Assembly: GCF_035989885.1 (NCBI RefSeq)
Contig: NZ_CP108518.1
Span: 1,240,001 to 1,304,000 of the forward strand
Length of the DNA stretch: 64,000 nucleotides
Source of the DNA: Streptomyces sp. NBC_01232
GTDB taxonomy: Bacteria; Actinomycetota; Actinomycetes; Streptomycetales; Streptomycetaceae
Direction: 5' to 3'
Shown: positions 57,154-64,000 of the stretch, in pieces
How positions within the stretch are numbered: position 1 is the first letter of the stretch
How the letters are laid out: every line of letters starts with the position of its first letter
The notes under the pieces: generated by a model
Database searches by the model: none
What the model was told of the DNA's origin: nothing
The model's input: only the letters and a program-made list of their open reading frames with translations
Translations under genes and position numbers: made by a program

Positions 57154-57570
57154 ATGGATCAGGCGGTCTTCGAGTCCATCAGGTACTCAGCTGGGTGCCA
57201 GGACTGCGGTGCGGAGTTGGAGTGCTGGGGCGTCCAAGCCCTGGTCCACGGCTCCTTGCGATGGGACACGGAGTCCAGGTGTTCAGCCTGCGGGTTTGCG
57301 ATAGCTGACTGCGGCGGTGATCTGCCTTCCGAACTACGGGGGCGGCTGCTCTCCGAGCGGGGACCAGCCCGCCTCCAGGTGGATCCATCAGCGAGGAACG
57401 CTGCGATCATGCGGGTTCTGCGGGCAGAATTTGGCATAGGTCTCGTGGAAGTCAAGACCCTGCTGAGCGAGGTCTTGGCGGGAGCCCACTCAGGCACGAT
57501 GCCTGAGATGGAGTTCCTGGCCCGCAAGCTGCGCGCGTCTGGCGTCGATGCTGTTGCCGCTCGGCCGTAG
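57154..57570 (+). CDS. Hypothetical protein with zinc-ribbon cysteines and an L7/L12 C-terminal-like segment
   Basis: A 138-residue protein. CQDC at about 15-18 and CSAC at about 43-46 form a likely zinc ribbon. The C-terminal part, IMRVLRAEFGIGLVEVKTLLSEVLAG, resembles the C-terminal helical fold of ribosomal protein L7/L12, as seen in several actinobacterial hypothetical proteins. ATG 57154 has AAGGGG 5 nt upstream, better than the GTG at 57148. Its TAG stop lies 1 bp before the degenerate terminal repeat of the large mobile element, so the element landed exactly at the 3' end. Confidence 0.6.
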   Translation: MDQAVFESIRYSAGCQDCGAELECWGVQALVHGSLRWDTESRCSACGFAIADCGGDLPSELRGRLLSERGPARLQVDPSARNAAIMRVLRAEFGIGLVEVKTLLSEVLAGAHSGTMPEMEFLARKLRASGVDAVAARP

Positions 57571-57760
57571 AGACCCTGAGCTGGCCATTCAGCTGATTCT
57601 CCGGGGTTTCGTGCCGACCTTGTGGTGTGCTGGGCGGGCGTATGCCTCGCCCGTGGCGAGGACGCGTCCGACTTCGTAGCGGGTGGCAGGCCGCTGGTTC
57701 TTCGAGCCGAGCGGTCGGCCTGGGCCGGGGCGGGTGGGTTTCGGTGCACCGGCTGGCGTG

Positions 57761-59410
57761 CCGGGAGGCTGTCGCGCAACTGCCGCCCGGCAGCAGTCAA
57801 GACCTCGGTCTGGCCTTGTGATCGAAGAGTTTGCTGAGGTTGTGGACCGCGCCGAGGAGTTTGATCTCGGTGTCCACGCCGTCGTGGCCGCGGTAGTTGA
57901 GCCGGCGTCCGAACCGCTGGAAGAGTTGGGCGAACCCGGGCTCGACCAGGGCACCCCGTTGTCTGTACTGCTCCTTTCCCAGTGGTGTGGCGAGGCGGAC
58001 TGCCATCTCGTGCTGGCCACCCCGTGGACCTTCGCGTTTCGCCTCGAAGCCTGCCTGGTGGGCCTCACTGGTCACCGAGACAAGGAGTGGAAAGTCAGCG
58101 AGTGCCTCGAAGGCCGAGGTAGAGGCATATCCGCTGTCGGCGAGCCAGAGCTGGATCGGCTGCTCTATCCCAGCGCCAAGGCAGTTGACCTGCGTCTTGT
58201 TCACCATGGGGACGAGGGCGGTCATGTCGGACGGGTTGTCCTGAACCTCGATCGCCAGGAGAAGCTGACGGCGGGCGCAGGCGATCTGGATGTTGTAGCC
58301 CTGGACGAACCCGCCGCGCTTGCAAAGCATCATCCGAGAATCAGGATCGCTGAGCGAGGCCTGAGCAGTCGAGGAAGGATCCGGCCTCGGGCTACGGGCC
58401 CGCTCAAGCCATGCCTGGGCGTTGACCAGCCGTTTTCGTTGCCGGACCAATACGGTCTTGTGCTCCATCGGCACCGGTGGCCGGCCGTTGGCTCCGCGAA
58501 GCCCCGCCACCAGGTCCGCACGGGTCCGTTCGGCGTATTTCTCCAGCTTCTTCCGGTGGGCCTCAGATTCCGCGTTCAGTCGCTTCTCCGCCCGAGCCAC
58601 CATCCGCTCGGCGGCCTCCACCTTGAGCCGGATCTCCCCAGCCGAGGGAAGAGCACGCTCGAAGAGCTTCTGTCTGGCCGCAGCTGCCCGGTTGAGCCGG
58701 TCCAGCAGCCGCGAAAACCGAGGCCACTCGTTCCGCACCACGTCGCTGTCCGCGTCCTCGGCCCCATCAGGTTGCAGGTCTCCGGCCACCATCGTGTCGA
58801 TCTCCGCTTCACACTCCGAGATCACGCGGTCAAGCCGCTGCAGGCGTTGGTTCGAAGCACGTGAGGCGTTCGCCTCCATCGGAGAGCCGTCCACTGCAAC
58901 AGCTGCGAGGTCAAGCAGCCCTTGTTGACGACTGCACATCGCAAGGACCTGCACAAACAACAGCTTCAAAGCCTCCCGATGACGTCGGACGAAGCGAGCG
59001 AGGGTGGAGTGGTCGACTCTTCGGTTCGCGGTGATGATCCGGCAGCCCACGTCATCGAAGCATGCCTGTTCGATCTTGCGGGAAGAGCGGATTCCCTTGC
59101 TGTAGCAGTACAGAAGCAGCGCGATCAGAGCCTGCGGAGGATAGGCCGCCCGGCCCTGACCGTCATCGCGGTAGCTGTCCACGAACTCCGACAGATCAAG
59201 GTGATCAACGACCTCTAGCACCTTCCAGCACAGGTGGTCGGGTGGCAGCCACTCCCGCACGTCCTGCGGCATCTCAAGCACACGGTCACGGTCACACGGG
59301 AGAAAGTTCCGACCCACAGATCAAGGCTCAGACGCCCCACAGAAGACCAGAACCGAACATCGGCTCGCACTTGACCACCAGTGGCCGGCAGTTGTGCGAC
59401 AGCCTCCCGG
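57761..59410. mobile_element. IS1182-family insertion sequence nested in an older IS
   Basis: Terminal inverted repeats of 25 bp with one mismatch lie at 57761-57785 (CCGGGAGGCTGTCGCGCAAC...) and 59386-59410 (complement). They enclose an intact transposase gene. The element is about 1.65 kb. CCGGGAGG/CCTCCCGG at the very ends may be partly target sequence. The insertion splits the older transposase after the LRAKTG segment. Confidence 0.75.
57797..59317 (-). CDS. IS1182 family transposase (apparently intact)
   Basis: A 506-residue DDE transposase. The N-terminal domain reads LPPDHLCWKVLEVVDHLDLSEFVDSYRDDGQGRAAYPPQALIALLLYCYSKGIRSSRKIEQACFDDVGCRIIT, the IS1182 signature. AVAVDGSPMEANASRASNQ contains the first catalytic Asp, WLADSGYASTSAFEAL the second Asp, and the C-terminal EPGFAQLFQRFGRRLNYRGHDGVDTEIKLLGAVHNLSKLF the Glu region. 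A charged helical insertion (about 170-300) is normal for the family. The frame is uninterrupted, so it may be active and recent. Confidence 0.88.
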   Translation of the reverse strand: MGRNFLPCDRDRVLEMPQDVREWLPPDHLCWKVLEVVDHLDLSEFVDSYRDDGQGRAAYPPQALIALLLYCYSKGIRSSRKIEQACFDDVGCRIITANRRVDHSTLARFVRRHREALKLLFVQVLAMCSRQQGLLDLAAVAVDGSPMEANASRASNQRLQRLDRVISECEAEIDTMVAGDLQPDGAEDADSDVVRNEWPRFSRLLDRLNRAAAARQKLFERALPSAGEIRLKVEAAERMVARAEKRLNAESEAHRKKLEKYAERTRADLVAGLRGANGRPPVPMEHKTVLVRQRKRLVNAQAWLERARSPRPDPSSTAQASLSDPDSRMMLCKRGGFVQGYNIQIACARRQLLLAIEVQDNPSDMTALVPMVNKTQVNCLGAGIEQPIQLWLADSGYASTSAFEALADFPLLVSVTSEAHQAGFEAKREGPRGGQHEMAVRLATPLGKEQYRQRGALVEPGFAQLFQRFGRRLNYRGHDGVDTEIKLLGAVHNLSKLFDHKARPRS

Positions 59411-60854
59411 TCTTCGCCCGCAGGTTCCTGAACCCCCGCCGGTGGGAGTCTGTTCGGTTCTGCCGGCCGCTCCCATGGCCGTCGGAGGTCGCGCGCGAGC
59501 GGGCGGGCGAGGCGAAGCTGAACGTGCGCGGCCAGGACGAGCCAGGTCCAGCGGTCGGCGGCCTGCGAGTCTCGCAGTTTCGGGCGGGCCAGCCGAGTGT
59601 CTGCTTGAGCAGGCGGAAGGTGTGTTCCACGTCGAAGCGCCGGAGGAACGCCTGCCAGCACCGGTCGACGTCGTCGGGGCTGGCGCCGGTGCCCGACCAC
59701 CACAGCCAGACGGGCTTGTTCACCCCGCCGCTGGGCAGTTTCGCGACCGTCAGGCGCATCACGGTGCCCTCGATGATCGGCAACGGGCCCTCGTGGTCAA
59801 GCCACGCTGCCCTGCGGGTGAGCCGTGGGTGTAGCCGGTCCCAGGCTGGGGCGGTCGCGGTCCCGTATCGGTTGGTGTTGGTGACGGTGACCGCGGTGAC
59901 CTCGCCCCATGTGGCCGGGTCGCCGAAGACGAACTCGCCTCCGTGCTTGGGCGGGCGGCCGCCTTGCGGCGGGCAGATCCATGGCACGGGGACGGGTTTG
60001 CGCATGACCCGGTCCGAACGGAGCCGGCCCAGCACCTCGACGGGAAGATCACTCAGGAGGTGGGCGATGCGGGGCGCGTCGTAGCCGGCATCGAGGACGA
60101 CCAAGATGTTCGGGGCCCCTGCCTGCCACTGGCGGGCTTCCACGAGGCGTTCGACGACATCGCGCACCTGGCTGGCGGTGACCGCGGCCAAGTCGGTGCC
60201 GGGCTCCAGCCGGATCGCGTCCAGCAACGCGGTCCACGAGGTCCTGCCGGTCTCCAGGGCGGCGACGATCGAGTACGGCCAGCCGGGCACCATCTGGTTT
60301 GCCCAGGCCGCGTCCGAAGGTATGGCAGAAGGACCGGTCCGAGGAAGTGTCGGCGTCCGGCCGCAACCACGGGGAGACGTCCACGGCCAGCACCAGCCGA
60401 CCGTCGCCGGCTCGGGGAAGCGGGACGCTGGTCAGTGCCCGCCTCAGCCGGGCGACGTCGATCCGACCGTGGTTGATCCCGGAGTACAAGGCCCCGTGCC
60501 CGCGCCGATGCTCGGGAGCGAGCGCCAGGTCCACGAGGGTGCGGACCGGACCGTCGGTGCACAGCAACGCGTCGCAACTCGAACAGGACGTCACTCCGCG
60601 CGGTCAGGCACGCGTACAACTCCGAGCGGAACTCCGCCACCACCGTCAACGCGTCTCGTTCAACCTCGTGCCCGACCATCCTGTCGCTCAGCACAGGATC
60701 GACCCGCGGCCCCTCACGCAGCTGGTGAACTGGGAAAACACCGAACAAGTTCGACCCTCGTTCGACGCCGGACCATAAACGACAAGCTAAGGCCCTGTCC
60801 TCAAAGTCCCGTCTGGCCCGCGGCGCCCGACCGGCGCTACTTCGACGACAGGAC

Positions 60855-61538
60855 CTAGCGCGCCCCGACCGGGAATTCACGGTCCGGGGTGGCGGCGGCC
60901 TGCGCCTCCTCGGCCGCGTAGACGCGGACCGTTCCGTCCCGCACGTCGACGACCGGGTACCGCCAGTTCTCGGTGGGCCCCGGGACCAGGACGTGCGGGA
61001 TCCGCAGGTCCGCGTCGTAGACCAGGAGGGAGACGATGTCGTGGAGCCACTCGCCGATGGTGTACCCCTGCTCCGGGTGGTCGTCCGGACCGCCGATCCG
61101 GATGACGAAGAACCGCTCCTCCAGCCAGTGGCCGCCGTCGTCCAGCCACTGCCCCTTCAGGAGGGGCACGCCGTCCACCCACAGCCGCGCCTCGACGGGG
61201 CCGCCCCGCAGCAGCATCACCGCGCTGTGTCGGTCGCCGCCGCTGAAACCGACCCGGATCCCGTGCGGGCTGTAGCAGTCGATGAAGGAGCTGCACGCCC
61301 CCGGGACCGGGCCGCTGCGGCTGAAGGGACGTCCGTCCGTCCGTGGCCCGGGGTCCTGCCCGCAGACCTCGGGGGCGCGGCAGGCCCGGTCGACACGCCG
61401 GGAACAGCCGAGCCCCATGGCCGCGAGATCGCGCGGGGCCGCCCGCGAGAGCAGTTCGGCGAGGCGGTCGCGGTAGCGCTCCTCGCCGATGAGCGCGACG
61501 AGACCGTTCTGCTCGCGCCACCACAGGCGCAGGTCCAC
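60855..61538 (-). CDS. Hypothetical protein
   Basis: A 227-residue frame from GTG 61538 (VDLRLWWREQNGLVALIGEERYRDRLAELL). It contains several Cys (CSRRVDRACRAPEVCG) and a beta-rich C-terminal half (HWLEERFFVIRIGGPDDHPEQGYTIGEWLHDIVSLLVYDADLRIPHVLVPGP). No family is recognised. There is no ribosome binding site at the GTG. The same frame continues upstream through TADWLA-like sequence to a single TGA at 61590-61592, beyond which a short frame with good coding character continues. It may be the 3' part of a gene split by a nonsense mutation. Confidence 0.55.
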   Translation of the reverse strand: MDLRLWWREQNGLVALIGEERYRDRLAELLSRAAPRDLAAMGLGCSRRVDRACRAPEVCGQDPGPRTDGRPFSRSGPVPGACSSFIDCYSPHGIRVGFSGGDRHSAVMLLRGGPVEARLWVDGVPLLKGQWLDDGGHWLEERFFVIRIGGPDDHPEQGYTIGEWLHDIVSLLVYDADLRIPHVLVPGPTENWRYPVVDVRDGTVRVYAAEEAQAAATPDREFPVGAR

Positions 61539-61589
61539 GCCGGCCGGGGAACGGGCCAGCCAGTCCGCCCAGGCCGCGGTCTGCGACCC

Positions 61590-61784
61590 TCAGCGTTCTT
61601 CGATCAGGTGCCGCCGGGCGGCGTCCACCCGCTCGGCGCGTATCGCCTCCTCGGTGCGTACCGGTCCCTCGGCGCGCATCGCCTCCGGCTCGGCGCTCCC
61701 GCCGGTCCCCGCTGGCAGGTCCTCGCCGGCCGCGGGGGCACTCGCCCCGCCGCCCGACGGCTTCGTCCTCCATGGCCACTTCAC
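61590..61784 (-). CDS. Hypothetical short protein, possibly the 5' part of the downstream gene
   Basis: A 64-residue frame starting at GTG 61784 (VKWPWRTKPSGGGAS), with GAGGGGG 7 nt upstream. The sequence is Ala/Glu/Arg-rich and ends AIRAERVDAARRHLIEER before TGA. It is in the same frame as the next hypothetical gene, separated only by the TGA and 17 codons (GSQTAAWADWLARSPAG). It is either a small coupled gene or the N-terminus of one longer protein. Confidence 0.4.
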   Translation of the reverse strand: MKWPWRTKPSGGGASAPAAGEDLPAGTGGSAEPEAMRAEGPVRTEEAIRAERVDAARRHLIEER

Positions 61785-61855
61785 GGCTCGACCCCCTCGG
61801 TGCCCGCGCATCCCGCAGCCGCCGATCGTAGGTCCGCCCCCGGAGCCGGCGCCCC

Positions 61856-62719
61856 TCATTTCCCGGCGGGACCGGCCTGACCTGTGCGGGGGCCCGCGTT
61901 CACGCGGAGCCGGTTGAACTCCGCCACGTGCTTCTTGTGTTCCTCGTACGTCGCCGAGAAGCGGGTGTCGCCCTGCTTGACGGTGACGAAGAACAGCCAG
62001 TCCCCGGGGGTGGGGGCAACCGCGGCCGCCATGGCCTGCAGTCCGGGGCTGTCGATGGGCGTGGGCGGCAGTCCCTGGCGTTCGTAGGTGTTGAAGGGGC
62101 TGTCGATCCGGGTGTCGCTCAGCGTGGTGTCCAGGGTGCTGCGGTTCAGCGCGTAGTTGATGGTGGAGTCCATCTGGAGCGGCATCGACTTCGCGAGCCG
62201 GTTGTGCACGACCCGTGCGACCTTGCCCATGTCGGCGCGGCTCTCGGCCTCCGCCTCGATGATGCTGGCCAGGGTGGCGGTCTGGTACGGGGTCATCCCG
62301 TGGGCCCTGCCGCCGTCGGCGACGGCTCTGGTGGCGAGCTTCTCGTTCGCCGTCCGCACCATGTGCGCGAGGAGCGTGGCCGGAGTGGAGCTCGAGGTCA
62401 CCGGGTACGTCGCCGGGAAGAGGTAGCCCTCGGGATTGCCCTTGGCCTCCGCGGGCAGGGCCAGCCCGGCGGTGGGCACCGCCGCCTTGGTGGACCCCGG
62501 CGGGAGCTTCAGCTCGCGGTCGACCGCGGCGTACACCTGCGGGGCACGCCAGCCCTCGGGGATCAGCAGGGTGCGTGGCGTCTGCGGCGCTTCGCCACCG
62601 CGCAGTATGGGAATCAGGAGGGCCGCACCGATCGCGATCAGCGTGCCGAGGAAGAGCGCCAGCCGGCCCCGGCGGGTCAGCCGGGAACGGCGCTGCGGCG
62701 GCCAGTACTCATGACGCAT
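61856..62719 (-). CDS. MltG/YceG-like endolytic transglycosylase
   Basis: A 287-residue membrane-anchored protein. A basic cytoplasmic start (RHEYWPPQRRSRLTRRGR) is followed by one membrane helix (LALFLGTLIAIGAALLIPIL). The external YceG domain contains PEGYLFPATYPVTSSSTPATLLAHMV, ASIIEAEAESRADMGKVARVVHNRLAKSMPLQMDSTINYAL with the catalytic Glu region, and SPFNTYERQGLPPTPIDSPG, all family signatures. MltG cleaves nascent peptidoglycan strands. It is somewhat shorter than typical and may be a paralogue. Confidence 0.87.
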   Translation of the reverse strand: MRHEYWPPQRRSRLTRRGRLALFLGTLIAIGAALLIPILRGGEAPQTPRTLLIPEGWRAPQVYAAVDRELKLPPGSTKAAVPTAGLALPAEAKGNPEGYLFPATYPVTSSSTPATLLAHMVRTANEKLATRAVADGGRAHGMTPYQTATLASIIEAEAESRADMGKVARVVHNRLAKSMPLQMDSTINYALNRSTLDTTLSDTRIDSPFNTYERQGLPPTPIDSPGLQAMAAAVAPTPGDWLFFVTVKQGDTRFSATYEEHKKHVAEFNRLRVNAGPRTGQAGPAGK

Positions 62720-62782
62720 GCGGGAACGCTAACCCGCGATCCATCACATTTCCGGCATCCGACCCGTGCGCCGGTCATACGG

Positions 62783-64000
62783 TCACACATTCACCGGAGC
62801 CAGCTGGACGCCCTCGGGCGGCTCGGGCGTCAGCGCGGCGTCGCGGTCCCGACGGACCAGGGCGGCGTACCGGCCGTCCGCCCTCAGCAGCTCCTCGTGG
62901 GTGCCGCGCTCGGCGATGCGCCCGGCGTCCAGGACCACGATCTGGTCGGCGTCGCGGACGGTGGAGAGACGGTGCGCGATGGTGATGGTGGTGCGGCCCG
63001 CGGTGAGGTTGTCGATGGCCTGCTGCACGGCGTGCTCGGTGCGGGTGTCCAGGGCGCTGGTGGCCTCGTCGAGGATCAGCACGGGCGGGTCCCGCAGGAT
63101 GGTGCGCGCGATGGCCAGGCGCTGCTTCTCGCCCCCGGAGAAACGGTAGCCGCGCTCGCCGACCAGGGTGTCGTACCCGTCGGGCAGGGAGGTGATGTGC
63201 TCGTGGATCTGGGCCGCACGGGCCGCGTCGGCGATCTCCTCGTCGGTGGCCTCCGGCTTGGCGAAGCGCAGGTTGTCGGCGACCGAGGCGTGGAAGAGGT
63301 AGGTCTCCTGGGAGACCACGCCGATCGAGCGGGCCAGCGAGTCGAAGTCCAGATGGCGCACGTCCACCCCGTCGAGGGCGACCCGGCCGCCGGTGACGTC
63401 GTAGAGCCGGGGCACCAGGTAGCTGAGCGTGCTCTTGCCGGAGCCGGTCGGGCCGACCACGGCGAGGGAGCCGCCGGCGGGGACGGTGATGTCGATGCCC
63501 GAGAGGGTCGGGCCGTTCTTGGCCTCGTACGTGAAGTGCACGTCCTCCAGGGTGACCTCGCCCTTGGCCCGGTCCAGCCGCACCGCGTCCGCGCGCTCGG
63601 TGATGTCCACCGGCAGGTCGAGGTACTCGAAGATACGGGCGAACAGCGCGAGCGAGGTCTGTATCTGCACGCCGGTCGACAGCAGGCTCACGGCGGGCCG
63701 GAACAGGCCCTGCTGGAGGGTGACGAAGGCGACGAGGGTGCCGACGGAGAGCGAGGGGGCGCCCGTCTGGAGGGCTATGCCGGCCGCCCAGTAGATCAGC
63801 GCGGGCATCGCGGCCATCACGATGCCGATGGTGGACATCCGCCAGCGCCCGGCCATGCTGGAGCGCACCTCGAGGTCGACGAGCTTCTCCGACTCCGCGG
63901 AGAAGGCAGCGGTGAGGGACTCGGAGCGGCCCATGGTCCGGCCGAGCAGGATGCCGCTCACCGACAGCGACTCGGTGACCGTCGCGGCCATGGCGGCCAT
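62783..64000 (-). CDS. ABC transporter, fused permease and ATPase (C-terminal part, cut by window edge)
   Basis: 405 residues of a half-size ABC exporter; the N-terminus lies beyond the window. The last membrane helices (STIGIVMAAMPALIYWAAGIAL, VGTLVAFVTLQQGLF) are followed by the ATPase domain. The ATPase has Walker A VGPTGSGKSTLSYL at about residue 195, Q-loop VVSQETYLF, signature FSGGEKQRLAIART, Walker B VLILDEATSALD, and switch His in TIAHRLST. The position suggests a housekeeping or multidrug exporter unrelated to the cluster; a heterodimeric partner may lie to the right. Confidence 0.88.
   Translation of the reverse strand: MAAMAATVTESLSVSGILLGRTMGRSESLTAAFSAESEKLVDLEVRSSMAGRWRMSTIGIVMAAMPALIYWAAGIALQTGAPSLSVGTLVAFVTLQQGLFRPAVSLLSTGVQIQTSLALFARIFEYLDLPVDITERADAVRLDRAKGEVTLEDVHFTYEAKNGPTLSGIDITVPAGGSLAVVGPTGSGKSTLSYLVPRLYDVTGGRVALDGVDVRHLDFDSLARSIGVVSQETYLFHASVADNLRFAKPEATDEEIADAARAAQIHEHITSLPDGYDTLVGERGYRFSGGEKQRLAIARTILRDPPVLILDEATSALDTRTEHAVQQAIDNLTAGRTTITIAHRLSTVRDADQIVVLDAGRIAERGTHEELLRADGRYAALVRRDRDAALTPEPPEGVQLAPVNV

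Larger units (their letters stand above)
57589..60679 (-). pseudogene. NF041680/IS701-like transposase gene, frameshifted and interrupted
   Basis: The coding sequence starts near 60679 (VGHEVERDALTVVAEFRSELYACLTARSD), shifts frame to TDGPVRTLVDLALAPEHRRGHGALYSGINHGRI and VLAVDVSPWLRPDA...SFCHTFGR, and shifts again near 60310 to NQMVPGWPYSIVAALE, ILVVLDAGYDAPRIAHLL and VEHTFRLLKQTLGW. It shifts once more to ADRWTWLVLAAHVQLRLARPLARDLRRPWERP. The C-terminus PKPTRPGPGRPLGSKNQRPATRYEVGRVL is found only on the far side of the IS1182-like insertion (57589-57760). With at least three frame changes and an insertion it cannot make a transposase. Confidence 0.75.
57572..60795. mobile_element. Degenerate IS (NF041680-family transposase) carrying a nested IS1182-like insertion
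   Basis: Degenerate terminal repeats are visible at 57572-57591 (GACCCTGAGCTGGCCATTCA) and 60776-60795 (TAAACGACAAGCTAAGGCCC, compared as complement). About 12 of 17 core positions match. The element encodes a frameshifted transposase on the minus strand and is interrupted near its transposase C-terminus by a second element (57761-59410). It is therefore an older insertion, now immobile. Confidence 0.65.

Noticed and set aside
60300..60320. Programmed frameshift in the older transposase
   Set aside because: At least three frame changes and an IS insertion are present and no slippery heptamer was seen, so decay is the simpler explanation.

Overview
The window is high-GC actinobacterial DNA, almost certainly Streptomyces. 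The signs are GTG and TTG starts, rare TTA codons confined to regulatory or accessory genes, three SARP-type regulators, a HelR-type helicase, a bacterial nitric oxide synthase, and the codon bias of the flanking genes. All assignments come from reading the translated sequence by eye; no database search was run.

Layout. 1-6.1 kb is ordinary flank: a truncated nitric oxide synthase, a streptothricin-acetyltransferase-like GNAT, HelR, a FUSC membrane protein and a MarR regulator. 6.2-47.9 kb is a nonribosomal peptide gene cluster. Its plus-strand left arm holds two large SARP regulators, a Cy-A-T NRPS, a serine hydroxymethyltransferase (SHMT) homologue, a DUF2461 remnant, a threonine aldolase and a GNAT. 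A minus-strand operon follows (C-A-T-TE, C-A-T, a free-standing C, two acyl-CoA dehydrogenases) with an MFS exporter upstream. A second minus-strand operon runs SARP, aldehyde dehydrogenase, A-T, type II thioesterase, MbtH, P450, A-T-Cy-MT, phosphopantetheinyl transferase, AlkZ-like DNA glycosylase. The right arm carries a tryptophan halogenase, a flavin reductase and a cation/proton antiporter. 48-54 kb returns to ordinary metabolism and transport. 54-60.8 kb is a mobile-element graveyard: an IS481 remnant, then a degenerate transposase gene split by an IS1182-like element. 60.8-64 kb ends with hypothetical genes, an MltG-like protein and a truncated ABC exporter.

How the genes work together (inference). 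Tryptophan is chlorinated by the flavin-dependent halogenase with its reductase, and loaded on the stand-alone A-T protein with MbtH help. The P450 hydroxylates it at the beta carbon, the type II thioesterase releases it, the threonine-aldolase homologue cleaves it to a chloroindole-3-carbaldehyde plus glycine, and the aldehyde dehydrogenase oxidises the aldehyde to chloroindole-3-carboxylic acid. The A-T-Cy-MT protein, whose A domain lacks the amino-acid-anchoring Asp, would activate that acid. The SHMT homologue would make alpha-methylserine, which the Cy-A-T protein would condense and cyclise to a 4-methyloxazoline. Two C-A-T modules would add two more residues, and a TE with a cysteine nucleophile would release the product. 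As I recall it, this matches the logic of the fmo cluster for JBIR-34/-35 (FmoA3 Cy-A-PCP, FmoH alpha-methylserine synthesis). The window is either that cluster or a close relative.

Parts that the known pathway does not explain include the cysteine TE, a free-standing C domain that has lost its catalytic His, an AlkZ-type DNA glycosylase inside the operon, the paired acyl-CoA dehydrogenases, and a second Cy domain fused to a methyltransferase. A heptamer direct-repeat signal resembling a SARP operator is shared by the halogenase/SARP divergent promoter and the exporter promoter.
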